Origin: Apoda limacodes
Lineage: Eukaryota > Arthropoda > Insecta > Lepidoptera > Limacodidae
Assembly: GCA_946406115.1 (NCBI GenBank)
Contig: OX291545.1
Span: 5,518,001 to 5,582,000, forward strand
Length of the DNA stretch: 64,000 bases
Direction of reading: 5' to 3'
Numbering within the stretch: the stretch's first letter is position 1; each line of letters begins with the position of its first letter. Positions 9,644-19,244 of this stretch are shown here, one piece after another. Both the position numbers and the translations under genes were made by a program. Below the pieces are notes generated by a model, which was given only the letters and a program-made list of their open reading frames with translations, did no database searches and was not told where the DNA came from.

Positions 9644-12210
9644 ATGTCAGGTAATAATCAAAGAGGTCGTAACCGAGGTAGGTCGTGTGCAAAGACCCCA
9701 ACAGGTCAAATTGACGGGATTTAATTGATAAGTGCAAAGCTAGATGAAATCGTTAGAAGATTAGATAATTCAAAAGGGAACAACGGTTATTTAATCCTCA
9801 ACATAACGTGGAACCTACTATAGGCAGGTGGAATACTATAAATAGCATTGAATCTGTAATCAACAATGTAAATACGGTCAATCTTATGGACCGTACGGAG
9901 ACTCCATCAGGTTGTTCCAGTAGTAGAGTAGAAAATACCTACCCAACAATGAGTATGATGCGTGCGAGCATAGATAAACTTAAGTTTACCGGTCGAGATG
10001 ATTTGTACCGCATTATTTTTTAATGTCAAAAACTAGGTTGATAAGTCGTACATCAAATAATTGGAGAAATAGGGATAATAGATTGGTAAATACACAGACC
10101 ATCGTTCTAGAGAGTCGACCTGTATATAGGGTCATAGCTTTTAGGCGAGGGCGAGGACCGCGACATTCTTATATAGAAGGCCAGGTAGGAACGACCGCAA
10201 TCAGGTTAGCAGTCGCAGGGGCCTTGGGGCGCCGGCTATCGAATGGGTAAGACCTGAATCATTAAATGATAAAACAATGAATGATAGTTCTGAGCTAGAC
10301 AAGGCAGTTAGGAATGGTGAAACGAGTTCGGGAAACGGCAGGATGTTGAACAAGTAAAAACCGAATGTACAACGTTAGGTTCATATAATAGGTATTATAG
10401 GCAAGCGAATCATTTACTTTCGAGACATGTAATTGATGACTCTACTATAGGAAAGGAACTTGTTCCCGTTGCTTGTAACAATGCTTTTACCTACATGATT
10501 AAGATGGTTTGGGAACCGGGTGAAGGCCCTAAGCCTTAAGCCTAAGAGAAAAAATAGTTTAATCTATCCCATAGAGTCTAAACCTTATGTAGTGGAAAAT
10601 TATTTAAACGAGATCACTAAATCTCTATAATAAATGAGTAAAAGAGAAAGAATAGTGTTTTTAGAGGAGGGTGAATTTTGTTTTTTCTGTAGTGATTTTA
10701 AAGAAAGGGACTTACGATCTTTAATGAATCAGACTATTTTGATTATGGTAATGACAACTTATTGCCCTTGACACCTTTGCCAGAAATCGAGGTTAAGATT
10801 TGCGACCGCGAGGCGAAAGACTTACTCGACTCCGGGTGTCAGATATCTTGTTTTTCCTCCGAGTTATATGAGTATATTCTAAGTAAAGTGATACGATTAC
10901 CGTCTATACCTATACCGACTACACGGGTTAGAGGTGCATTCGGTTCTAGAAGTGAAAAGGTTACTGATTTACATTCAATAACGTTGGTTGTTGGGGAGTT
11001 AGTCATTGATATTTCGGTCATGGTACTATTATCTAAATTAACTAAGGACTTGATCCTAGGGTATGATTGGTTGGAACGAATGAAGGCGCGGACTATCTTG
11101 TGGACCGGCTTACAAACAAAACTTTTAATTGAACACATGGGTTCTGATTCGAGCATTAACACAAGCGTAAAGAAACAAATTATTTCAATGGGATTGAATA
11201 GCTTAACGGTACAAAATGTATAATTAGTGTCCCTGAGAGTTGTTTGATAAAAAACTATATCAGTTCATTAAACATACGAAAGGATCATACAGATATACAT
11301 AAAGATGTATTTTCACAAAGACCAGGATTAACCAATCAATATATACATAAAATCAAGATTTTTGACGAAATTCCATTTAATAAAACGTACTTATCCAATT
11401 CCATTTCGTCACCGGGAAAAGGTCAAAGAAAAAATTCACAAATTGGAAAGTTTAGGTATAATAAAAAGGGAAAGTACACCTTATTACACCTAGTCTTTTT
11501 GAACGCTATGTATCAAATAGATGACACTAATGAACCACCAGTAACAGGGTTTTGTAGCAAAGGGTTATCCGACGTGGAGATGAGGTAGACGGTATCGGAA
11601 CAACAGCTATGGGCAATTATATACAGCTTAAAAAAGTTCGAAACTTACTTGAGAGGTAGTAATCATAAAAACTGATCACAAAAGTAAAATTTTTTTGAGT
11701 TCTTGGAAATTATTAGGCGTGCGGGTAATCCGTTGGGTGCACTATTCAGATCATTTAGATTATAGTGTGGAATTTATAAGGGGTGTCGAAATCATAATTC
11801 TAGATGTATCGTCTCGTCATATTGCGAAAAATTATGAAAAAATAAATTCAAAAGTAGTAGGACCTCAATTACAAACGTTTACACCTACAAACCAACGCGA
11901 AACAATAAAAAAAGTTAGGGTTAATCAAAGATTTCCAGATCGCTGATGCTAGGTCTTTTCTATCAGATACCTAAAACCTATAATAAAGTTTTGTTTATAC
12001 CAGATTCAATAAAATCAGAACTAATTTTAAATGTCCATGAGGAAATAGGACATTACGGGAGTTACAAAGTAGATTTTTTTTTTCAAACATGAAGCGTGAA
12101 ATTACTAAGGTACTTAAGACATGTGTTTTATGCCAAAAGGCTAAACACGAAATAAAAATGCATACAGGGCCGTTCAATTCAATCGTGTTCAAGGAGGTAG
12201 GGAGTGTAGT
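9644..12210 (+). pseudogene. Ty3/Gypsy-like LTR retrotransposon remnant
   Basis: The order gag, protease, RT start, RNase H, integrase start is seen on the plus strand, with large deletions. A possible gag start is at 9644 (MSGNNQRGRNRGRS), with a stop soon after. 10762-11223 is an open protease frame with DLLDSGCQISCF and DLILGYDWLERM, the DSG catalytic box and flap-side LGYDWL typical of Gypsy pol. 11244-11500 has VFSQRPGLTNQYIHKIKI, the beginning of RT. The palm is missing: the sequence jumps to RNase H (SKGLSDVEMR, LWAIIYSLKKFETYLRGS, RWVHYSDHLDYSVEFIRG). An integrase zinc domain follows (HEEIGHYGSYKV, TCVLCQKAKHEIK, about 12030-12160). No LTRs were identified. Confidence 0.8.
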
Positions 12211-12214
12211 AAGT

Positions 12215-12400
12215 AGTACAGCTCACAGATGAGGCTACAGCAAAACTAGTATACTTCAGTTTTTTTCATAGTATAATGTCTTACGGCATTATTTTATGGG
12301 GTAGAGCTGCGGATATAGGTGTTATCATATGACACAATATACTCACTGTAGCGTGTCAATATATATATGAAAATATAAAATATGTATTTTATTTTTAATA
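12215..12400 (+). mobile_element. LINE reverse-transcriptase thumb fragment
   Basis: The frame from about 12219 reads DEATAKLVYFSFF, then HSIMSYGIILWGRAADIGVI, the conserved thumb region after the RT palm of Jockey/CR1-like LINEs. A following phrase resembles the SQYIYEN part of the same proteins. Neither 5' nor 3' parts are attached. It directly adjoins the Gypsy-like integrase remnant and may belong to the LINE family whose 3' end is at 47070-47360. Confidence 0.6.
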
Positions 12401-12790
12401 ATTGTTTTTTTGACGACAATAAGTGACTTTGTAAATCCAAAATTGTGAATGAAGATTTCATTTCAGTATTTGCTGATTTCTGCAGGCCATTACCGGCTGG
12501 GAAATTTGGTATGAAATATGTTTATGACTGAGACAAGCAACGGGAAAGGGTGTCCTCATACACACGCAAAAATTTCACATGGATATTCCGATTAATACGA
12601 TTGTGAGTAAAGTAAATTAGGAATTCAATATTCACATACGTCTGTGCCATAATCCACGGCCCAATTCTACGGAGAGAGTAAATAGGTAGTTAGGGCGGTT
12701 ATTTCGGACTCATTGTAATAAATCACATAAAAGCTGGGTCTAATAATTTAGACTATTTTTTTTTTTAATAATATCTGAGTTTAAATTTTG

Positions 12791-12834
<44 letters not shown>

Positions 12835-13276
12835 ACACACACACATAAATCGAGGATTACGTTGAAGATTTTGGATAATTTATGTTCAAGTAATTTGGTT
12901 AAACCTTTTTGACGTCTCTGCCTAAGCCAGATGTTACATCTGTTTATTTATATTTTTTGAAGACGAGCTATCAGATGACAACGAAATTTTATGAACAATA
13001 GATTTTGTGATCATGTTTTCCTTAGAAGTTTGATTTTTAAGAAGCCTTCGGATAATCCGTCCACAATACAAGTAATTGTATCGTGCATCACATCACACAT
13101 CTCAGAACAAAACCTTTAACACGAACCTTTCGAATGATCAATTTGGTGCTCTACTGGAGTTTATTTACAAGTGTGACAAGTGTCTATAATTTTAATTTAG
13201 TCTTACATTTCTTTTTTGATAATGCTCTTTGTATTTTATAACTTTAGGTACTTATTTTAGTTTTATAGTTTAATTT
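12401..13276. other. unassigned sequence with a (CA)n tract
   Basis: The only clear structure is a CA microsatellite at about 12792-12846 (roughly 27 units with one TA interruption). I see no coding potential upstream of the zinc finger ORF that starts near 13277. Confidence 0.6.
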
Positions 13277-15020
13277 TTGGATAGTCCACCTCGGGGAACA
13301 TGCCCACTCTGCCCTGGTTCATCCCGGGTTTTCACAATACCTAGAGTCCTTAATATCCACAAAGGACATAAACATAAAAATAATAAACAATTTCAACCTA
13401 CAAATAATACAAGCTCTTGCGTAAGCTGTCCAGTTACTTTAAACAACAATGGTCACAATTTTCGCCATTTATCGACTCTCAAAGCAAAAGTCAGAATTTT
13501 GAAACATATACTTAGGTACAAGATATTTAGCATTTGGTAAAATTTGCGAACTTATTAACGAATGTGTTCGAACTAATGAATCTAAGGACTGGTATTCTCT
13601 TCTCACCTTTGCTTTCACAGCGTTGAGAGTACCTTATCAATCTAATCAACGTTATTTGACGGTCAAGGTGAAGGAAAATATTTATAATACTCGCATATAT
13701 TTCAATGACAAACCTATACTGCGCTCATTTTCAGTCTATAAAGCAATTGAAACAAAAGTTTATGATGGATATTTAAGATTTGCTGTCCGGCGACTTACCT
13801 CAGACTATTTGTTTGCCCCGAAAAATAACAATACTCTTTCTATTTTACAAGAAAAACAGGCACCGACCTCACAAACCCTTCCCTAAAAATTACCTGTACA
13901 GAAGTAGCTCGCGCTATTTGTTCTTTTAATAGTGGCTCCGCTGTTGGCCTCGACGGACTCCGTCCTGAGCATCTGAAGAAACTCATTTCCTCATCAGCTG
14001 GTGATTATGGACCTCGTCTTGTGGAAGCACTTACTAATCTAAGTAACTTCCTACTTAAAGGAATGCTTAATCCGGAAGTTTGCCCTTATCTATATGGGGC
14101 AAATTTATGTGCTTTTTCTTAAAAAGATAGAGGCATTAGACTTATTGCAATTGGAAACACTTTTCGCCGCTAAGTTGCCAAACTCGGTTGATATGCCATT
14201 AAGGAGGATATGGCTGCCTACTTACAACCACGCCAACTGAGTTTTGCTACTCCACAAGGTTGTGAAGCAGCCATACATTCTACAAGAACTTATACAATGT
14301 TGCCTGAAAACTCTGGTCATGTCATAATAAAATTAGACATTAAGAATGCTTTTAATAGTTTAGAGAGAGACTCGATTCTCTTCTCGATTGAAAGAAAAAA
14401 TCCCATCACTCTACCCCTTTTTATATCAATGCTATTCTAATTCAAGTGACCTATTTTTCAAAGGCAACTTAATTCTTTCACAAGTGGGTGCTCAGCAAGG
14501 AGACCCTTGATTCCTTTGATTTTTAGTTTAGCTATCCACGAAATCATTTCATCTTTAAAATCACCTTTAAATATTTGGTATTTAGATGATGGCACCATTG
14601 GGGGAAGTCCTGAAATCGTTTTTGATGATATTCAACAGATTTTTCCACTCTTTAAAGAGATAGGTTTAGAAATAAATTTCAACAAATGTGAAATATTTCC
14701 ATGTGGACCAGAGGCATCGCAATCGATTCCACTTTTTAAATCTGTTATCCCCGATATAAAAATATTAGACCAAGAATCTTTCTGTTTGATGGGGGCACCC
14801 ATTTTTGCAAATGGAATTCCTACTACTCTTGAAGCCAAAGGGCAATCTTTAACAGCAGTCATAGAGCATCTTAAGCAGTTGTCTCCTCATGTTGCTTTAG
14901 TTTTACTCCGGAGCTGTTTCGCGTTGCCAACGTTAACATATACCATGAGAACCATTCCCACTTGGCTTTTTCCAAATGAGGTTGAAAAAATCGACAAAAC
15001 TTTACGTTGCGCTATATACA
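13277..15020 (+). pseudogene. non-LTR-like reverse transcriptase with N-terminal C2H2 finger, decayed
   Basis: An N-terminal finger reads CPLCPGSSRVF, then VLNIHKGHKH (13295-13375). Frame changes lead to LRVPYQSNQRYLTVKVKE (13623-13883), then RT-like sequence: SAVGLDGLRPEHLKKLISS (about 13930), RLIAIGNTFRR, PRQLSFATPQGCEAAIHSTR (about 14230), VIIKLDIKNAFNSLERD (motif A, about 14325), QQGDP-like remnant before 14507, FSLAIHEIISSL and NIWYLDDGTIGG (YLDD box, about 14585), then IGLEINFNKCEIF. The catalytic Asp of motif A and the YLDD pair are present, but frameshifts and stops break it. YLDDG is unlike the FADD/YADD boxes of the other LINEs here. I recall such proteins from insects and cnidarians but cannot name the clade. 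The C-terminus is cut by piggyBac sequence. Confidence 0.7.
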
Positions 15021-16330
15021 CCATATTCGCTTGATAACATAGTGACTACGCTGTTATCGTTCCAGCGTACAGCACAAATGCCACTATTTTGATCAAGCCG
15101 TCTATCATGATAACTCCGCTGTTGCTTCTTGCATGACTTTTCGTCTTTCAAAGGACACTTCTCTATGCGGTTGCTAAGGCTTCATGTGTGTTACTAAGGG
15201 CAAGCCTGTAAAAAAAACAGTAAACGGAGAAACTTGTTTGTTCGTAGACATTCTGGATTTCAGTCATTAATTTTTGAACAACGTGTTGACCTAATCCAGA
15301 ACTATATTGCTCATAGCGGCCTTGATATGGGTCGGCGCATAAGCAGTTTCCTAAGCGCATAACTGCAATCCAACACTTGAAGCCAAATCTGATAGGTTTT
15401 CCTTTGATATGCTGCTTATGGCTGTAATACCATAATGAGGTAACATGGACTCGTCATGGCTAATTTCTTTTTCAATAATAGCATACTGCCGAAATTTTCT
15501 ATTTAGTAAATCGAAAAGAGGACGCACTTTCTCCATTTTGTCAGTAGCCTGAAGGTTATTATTATCAGCTACATGTAGTTAACGAATTGATAAATTTCAT
15601 GCAGATGAATTTCTTCAAATCTGTTTCTTCGCATTGATTTTGCTATCAATACATTATGCGTATCCTCGTTATTCTCCTAATACATACTACGTCTAGAAAG
15701 TGAAGAGTACCCTAAAAATATCAAAATACTGATAACACAATAAATATCCTTATCAGAGAGGGTGAATCCTGGGTTTCCTTTCTGGACTGCATATATAACA
15801 GAGAGGCGGACAATATGCATAATAACTTCGTGGCAAAAAAGGTTCGAAGCAATCTACTAGTTTTGAAGCTTCTGATAAAGTAATAATGGATCTTGGGGGT
15901 AGCGTAATACACTCATCGTGACTTTGAGGTTAGTCTTGTTTTACCGATTATCGTGCTAACTTAGGTGGAGGAGGTTTTGGCTGACGTGGCATTGAAGATG
16001 AAGAAGTTTAGTCAACACTCCTAATAGAACGCTTACGGATTGATAAAGACTGTAACTGATTACTTGGGCCTACTAGTTCACATTGTGCTGACTCCCTGTT
16101 CTCACCAAAACTGCGCCTAGCATGCTATTTTTTTGAAGTTGAAGGTTCTTCCTCGGAGACACTATCACCGCTAAAGTTCCCACGTAAAATTAGTTCTGTA
16201 GGTGCCAAAAGTTTCGCCCCCCGAGTCCGAATCTGACACAAGTCCATCATTTGTAGGGTCGATGTATATGTCAGCGCATGTCACATCATCATCCGAATTT
16301 TAATCGTTAATAATATCCACAATTTGATTT
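15010..16330 (-). pseudogene. piggyBac transposase remnant
   Basis: The minus strand shows piggyBac (DDE_Tnp_1_7) landmarks in order through several frames: an acidic N-terminus (YIDPTNDGLVSDSDSGG, about 16270); QKGNPGFTLSDKDIY and ILIFLGYSSLSRRS (15800-15690); MRRNRFEEIHLHEIY (about 15610); KVRPLFDLLNRKF and EISHDESMLPHYGI (15530-15430, containing the first catalytic Asp); YQGRYEQYSSGLGQHVVQK (about 15310); and KCPLKDEK, then ICAVRWNDNSVVTML (15150-15050). The C-terminal RING-like Cys-rich domain is absent because the sequence meets the RT element near 15015. No terminal repeats or TTAA pair were confirmed. Confidence 0.82.
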
Positions 16331-16819
16331 GTAATCAGTCGTTTTATATCCTCCTAAAACAAAACAAAGATTCAGTACTAGTGTCACCTGTATATTTGCC
16401 CGACGAATCGTTTTCAAAACACTAAAGTTATAAGGTATTTATAAATAAGTTTTTAAGGTTTCTGAGTTCACAGATCAGTAATAAGAACATTCAAACTAAA
16501 CAAGAAACAATTACAGTTAATATTTTACAGCCACTTAAAAATAACTTCCTTTTTTCTCGGAACCGACATGATTTCACGGGCGCCAAAACACAAGATGAAC
16601 TTTGCACTGTTTTTAATTGATTAACAACCCTAGATGTTAGTTTTAATGCCTTAACATAGTAGTTACGTAACCATAAAATAGATGGCGCTTTATACATTTT
16701 ACTAAACAGACGATTGACTTAGGATGCAGTTCTTGAATTATATATTTTTGTTTCGTTTTCGAATCAACCCCTGAAGAGAGATCAGAGATAGTACAAACAA
16801 AGGGGTTATGCTTTAACTG
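16331..16819. other. unassigned spacer
   Basis: This lies between the piggyBac remnant and the BEL/Pao remnant. It is AT-rich with no recognisable protein similarity. A 68-codon minus-strand open frame (16697-16491) resembles nothing known to me. Confidence 0.4.
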
Positions 16820-18600
16820 TTTGTCATCGAATCATTCCGTGAAGTACTGTCGGCATCCAATGTGTTGCCGTCGACGTGGCAGAGGACATCATATGATGCT
16901 ACATTACGAGCGAGGTCAAACTCAACACATTATTTTACAAGAGAGTGTAAGTGGAGAGAATGAGGAAACTAAGGGTAAAAATGTGCAATCTGATCAAAAG
17001 TCTGAGAAGAGAGTAGCAGCACATTTGGCTTCTGAGTGTCATGGAGACCGTGTATTGTTAGCTACGACTATGGTTAGATTAAAATCGAGTAATGGTCAAT
17101 GTTTAGTGGTTAGAGCGTTAAAAGATCAAACAATCGGCCAAGTGCGAGTCGGACTCGCGCACGAAGGGTTCCGTACCATTATCTACAAAAACGAGCAAAA
17201 AAATCACGTATGTTGTATGGGAGCCCCCCAATTTTATTTTTTATTTTCTGTTTTGTAGTATTTGTTGTTATATCAGCAACAGAAATACATCTTCTGTTTT
17301 AAATTTCAACTGCCTACTATAACGGTTCATGAGATACAGCCTAGTGACAGACGGACGGAGGGACGGACGGACGGACAGACAGTGAAGCCTTAGTAATAGG
17401 GTTCCTAATTACCTTTCAGGTACTGAACCCTAAAAACGAAGCTTTGAGTAGGTGTATCCAAGAAACTCAAAAGGTTTACTTTCAAGAAGAAATCAAACAA
17501 TTAAGGTTAAAAAAAGACGTAATCCAAAAGAGTAAGCTCCATACTCTTAACCCTATTATTGACAATACTGGAATTTCAGAGCAGGTGGTCGCATACAAAA
17601 AGCTGATGTGGAATTCAATATAAAGCACCCAATTATATTACCTAGTGAAAGTCGTGTCACCAGATTAACAGTGATGGATGCCCATATCAAATCACTTTGT
17701 TCTTATCTCATTGGCGCAAGTAAGGAATTGCGAGAAATGTTTTATAAGTCAACATCCCAAGTACCCGAGGAGATTAGTAAATTGTTGGCAAATGATGGCA
17801 AAGGGTTTAAGAAGGGTTTAAGAACATGACTTACATGAAAAAGTACAAAAACAAATTTTTATGAGCGAATTGGGCAGTAGATTAACATTTAACATCTAAG
17901 AATAAATATGCGAATTAATATGTGGGTAGTTCGGAACTGGTTGCTTACGCGCTTATCTATTATTGATACTGGTGGGTTAGTACTGGTTTCTATTCATGTA
18001 TACTCTGAGCCAGGTAATACGATTCAGTGAATCGTAGATTAGTGGTTTGGTTAGTGTATAAAGTATTGTGATATACTTTCCTATCTAAATATGTGTTAGA
18101 ATGGTAGCAGGTAGTAAATGAATATGTGCCCAAGTGTGTGTGGAGTTTTATACCTCCACATGCCCGGAACTTTGGTGGTTCGTGGGAGGCGGGAGTTTTG
18201 ACGCAAATAAAACTTGTTTAAATTCGCGTCCTCTGTCATATTTGAGCAACACTCTTGATGATCCAATGCCTTTAACGCCAGGACATTTCCTGCTACTAAT
18301 TATTTTTCCCTATGAAAATAATGACAATCAAAACATTACGGGTTTACAAAGGTGGAAATTCACCGAAAAAATGGAAAGTGATTATCGTAAAAAGTGGTCG
18401 GATGAATATTTAGTGACTCTCAATCAAAGACATTAAAAAAAGCTGAGCCAGAAATTAATGACATAATAATCATACGAGATCATAACTTACCTCCAGCCAA
18501 ATGGTTGTTAGGAAAAATTATTAATAAGCATACATGCAAAGATAATGTCACTAGAGTCGTAACTATTAAAACAAAAAATTAAGTGTGCAAACGACCGTGG
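16820..18600 (+). pseudogene. BEL/Pao retrotransposon remnant, internally deleted (copy 2)
   Basis: The first part (16821-17130) has a knuckle-like CRHPMCCRRRGRGHHMMLH, then HGDRVLLATTMVRLKSSNGQ and VVRALKDQ, which is the sequence leading into the BEL/Pao protease. A Helitron-like element follows. Beyond it the frame resumes in the pre-integrase region (NPIIDNTGISEQ; FNIKHPIILPSESRVTRL, 17608-17660). The end is the pol C-terminus: CLNSRPLSYLSNTLDDPM, PLTPGHFLL (18210-18300), KWSDEYLVTLNQRH, and IRDHNLPPAKWLLGKIINKH (about 18470). RT and RNase H are wholly missing. It is a separate family from the copies at 0.6 and 51 kb, judged by sequence. Confidence 0.8.
17134..17433 (+). mobile_element. 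Helitron-like/SINE-like non-autonomous element, copy 1
   Basis: It begins TCGGCCAAGTGCGAGTCGG and ends GAACCCTAA followed by A's. A 5' subterminal AGGGTTCCGTACC is the reverse complement of the 3' terminal GGTAC(T/G)GAACCCT. A hairpin TACCT-TTC-AGGTA lies just before the end. A GGAC(A/G) microsatellite (about 17349-17380) is internal. It interrupts the BEL/Pao remnant at the protease/pre-integrase junction. TC at the start and hairpin plus CTAA at the end fit Helitrons, but the 3' flanking base is A rather than T, so an A-tailed SINE is the alternative. Copy 2 is at 49975. Confidence 0.65.
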
Positions 18601-19244
18601 AATAAATTATGTATTTTACATATATATGTCTAGAACGTTGTTATAAGAAGCCAATAGATGGTAGTACTAAAAATGTATACCACGCTATCATGTGTAGAGA
18701 AATAAAATACTCAAGCTTATGTCAATTTTCAATAGTGTGGTTCGAAAGCAAGTGTGAGTTTTCTGCAACAAGCGCAGCGACAGCAAATGAGTTAATAAAA
18801 TGACTATAAATACCAAAACAAATGAATAAAATAGGAACAAAACGAACAATATGTTAGCCGGTTGTGGAAATAACATTGTTACTTATTCGATACAAATTGC
18901 AAAATTATTTGATAAACAAATATTTATATACATGTATGTGTAACTACATGTGAGTGCACACACACACATAAAATGTTATTTAGTTCGTTTTAATGCGACC
19001 CTCACAAATATAGATATTATTTACATGTGACCACAACAGACTCAAACCTTATAATTTATATAAGTAAATAAATTCTCTAAGGTTACAAAAAAAAAACAAA
19101 AAAAGGAATAAACAAAAGATATTCTTTGTCTATAAGTATTATTTACTAGGGTAAGTAGGAATAAGTGAAGCCAAATAGTATGTTAGATTCTATATGAATT
19201 CACTGAGAGGGGCACGTAACGGGCCGTATAATAGTTTTTTTTTT
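18601..19244. other. AT-rich intronic sequence, nothing recognised
   Basis: It contains short CA and A runs. No coding or repeat similarity to the rest of the window was noticed before the LINE-B 3' end. Confidence 0.5.

Noticed and set aside
16821..17258. single 145-codon gene
   Set aside because: Its C-terminal part (GQVRVGLAHEGFRT) is encoded by the inserted Helitron-like element; only the first part is BEL/Pao.
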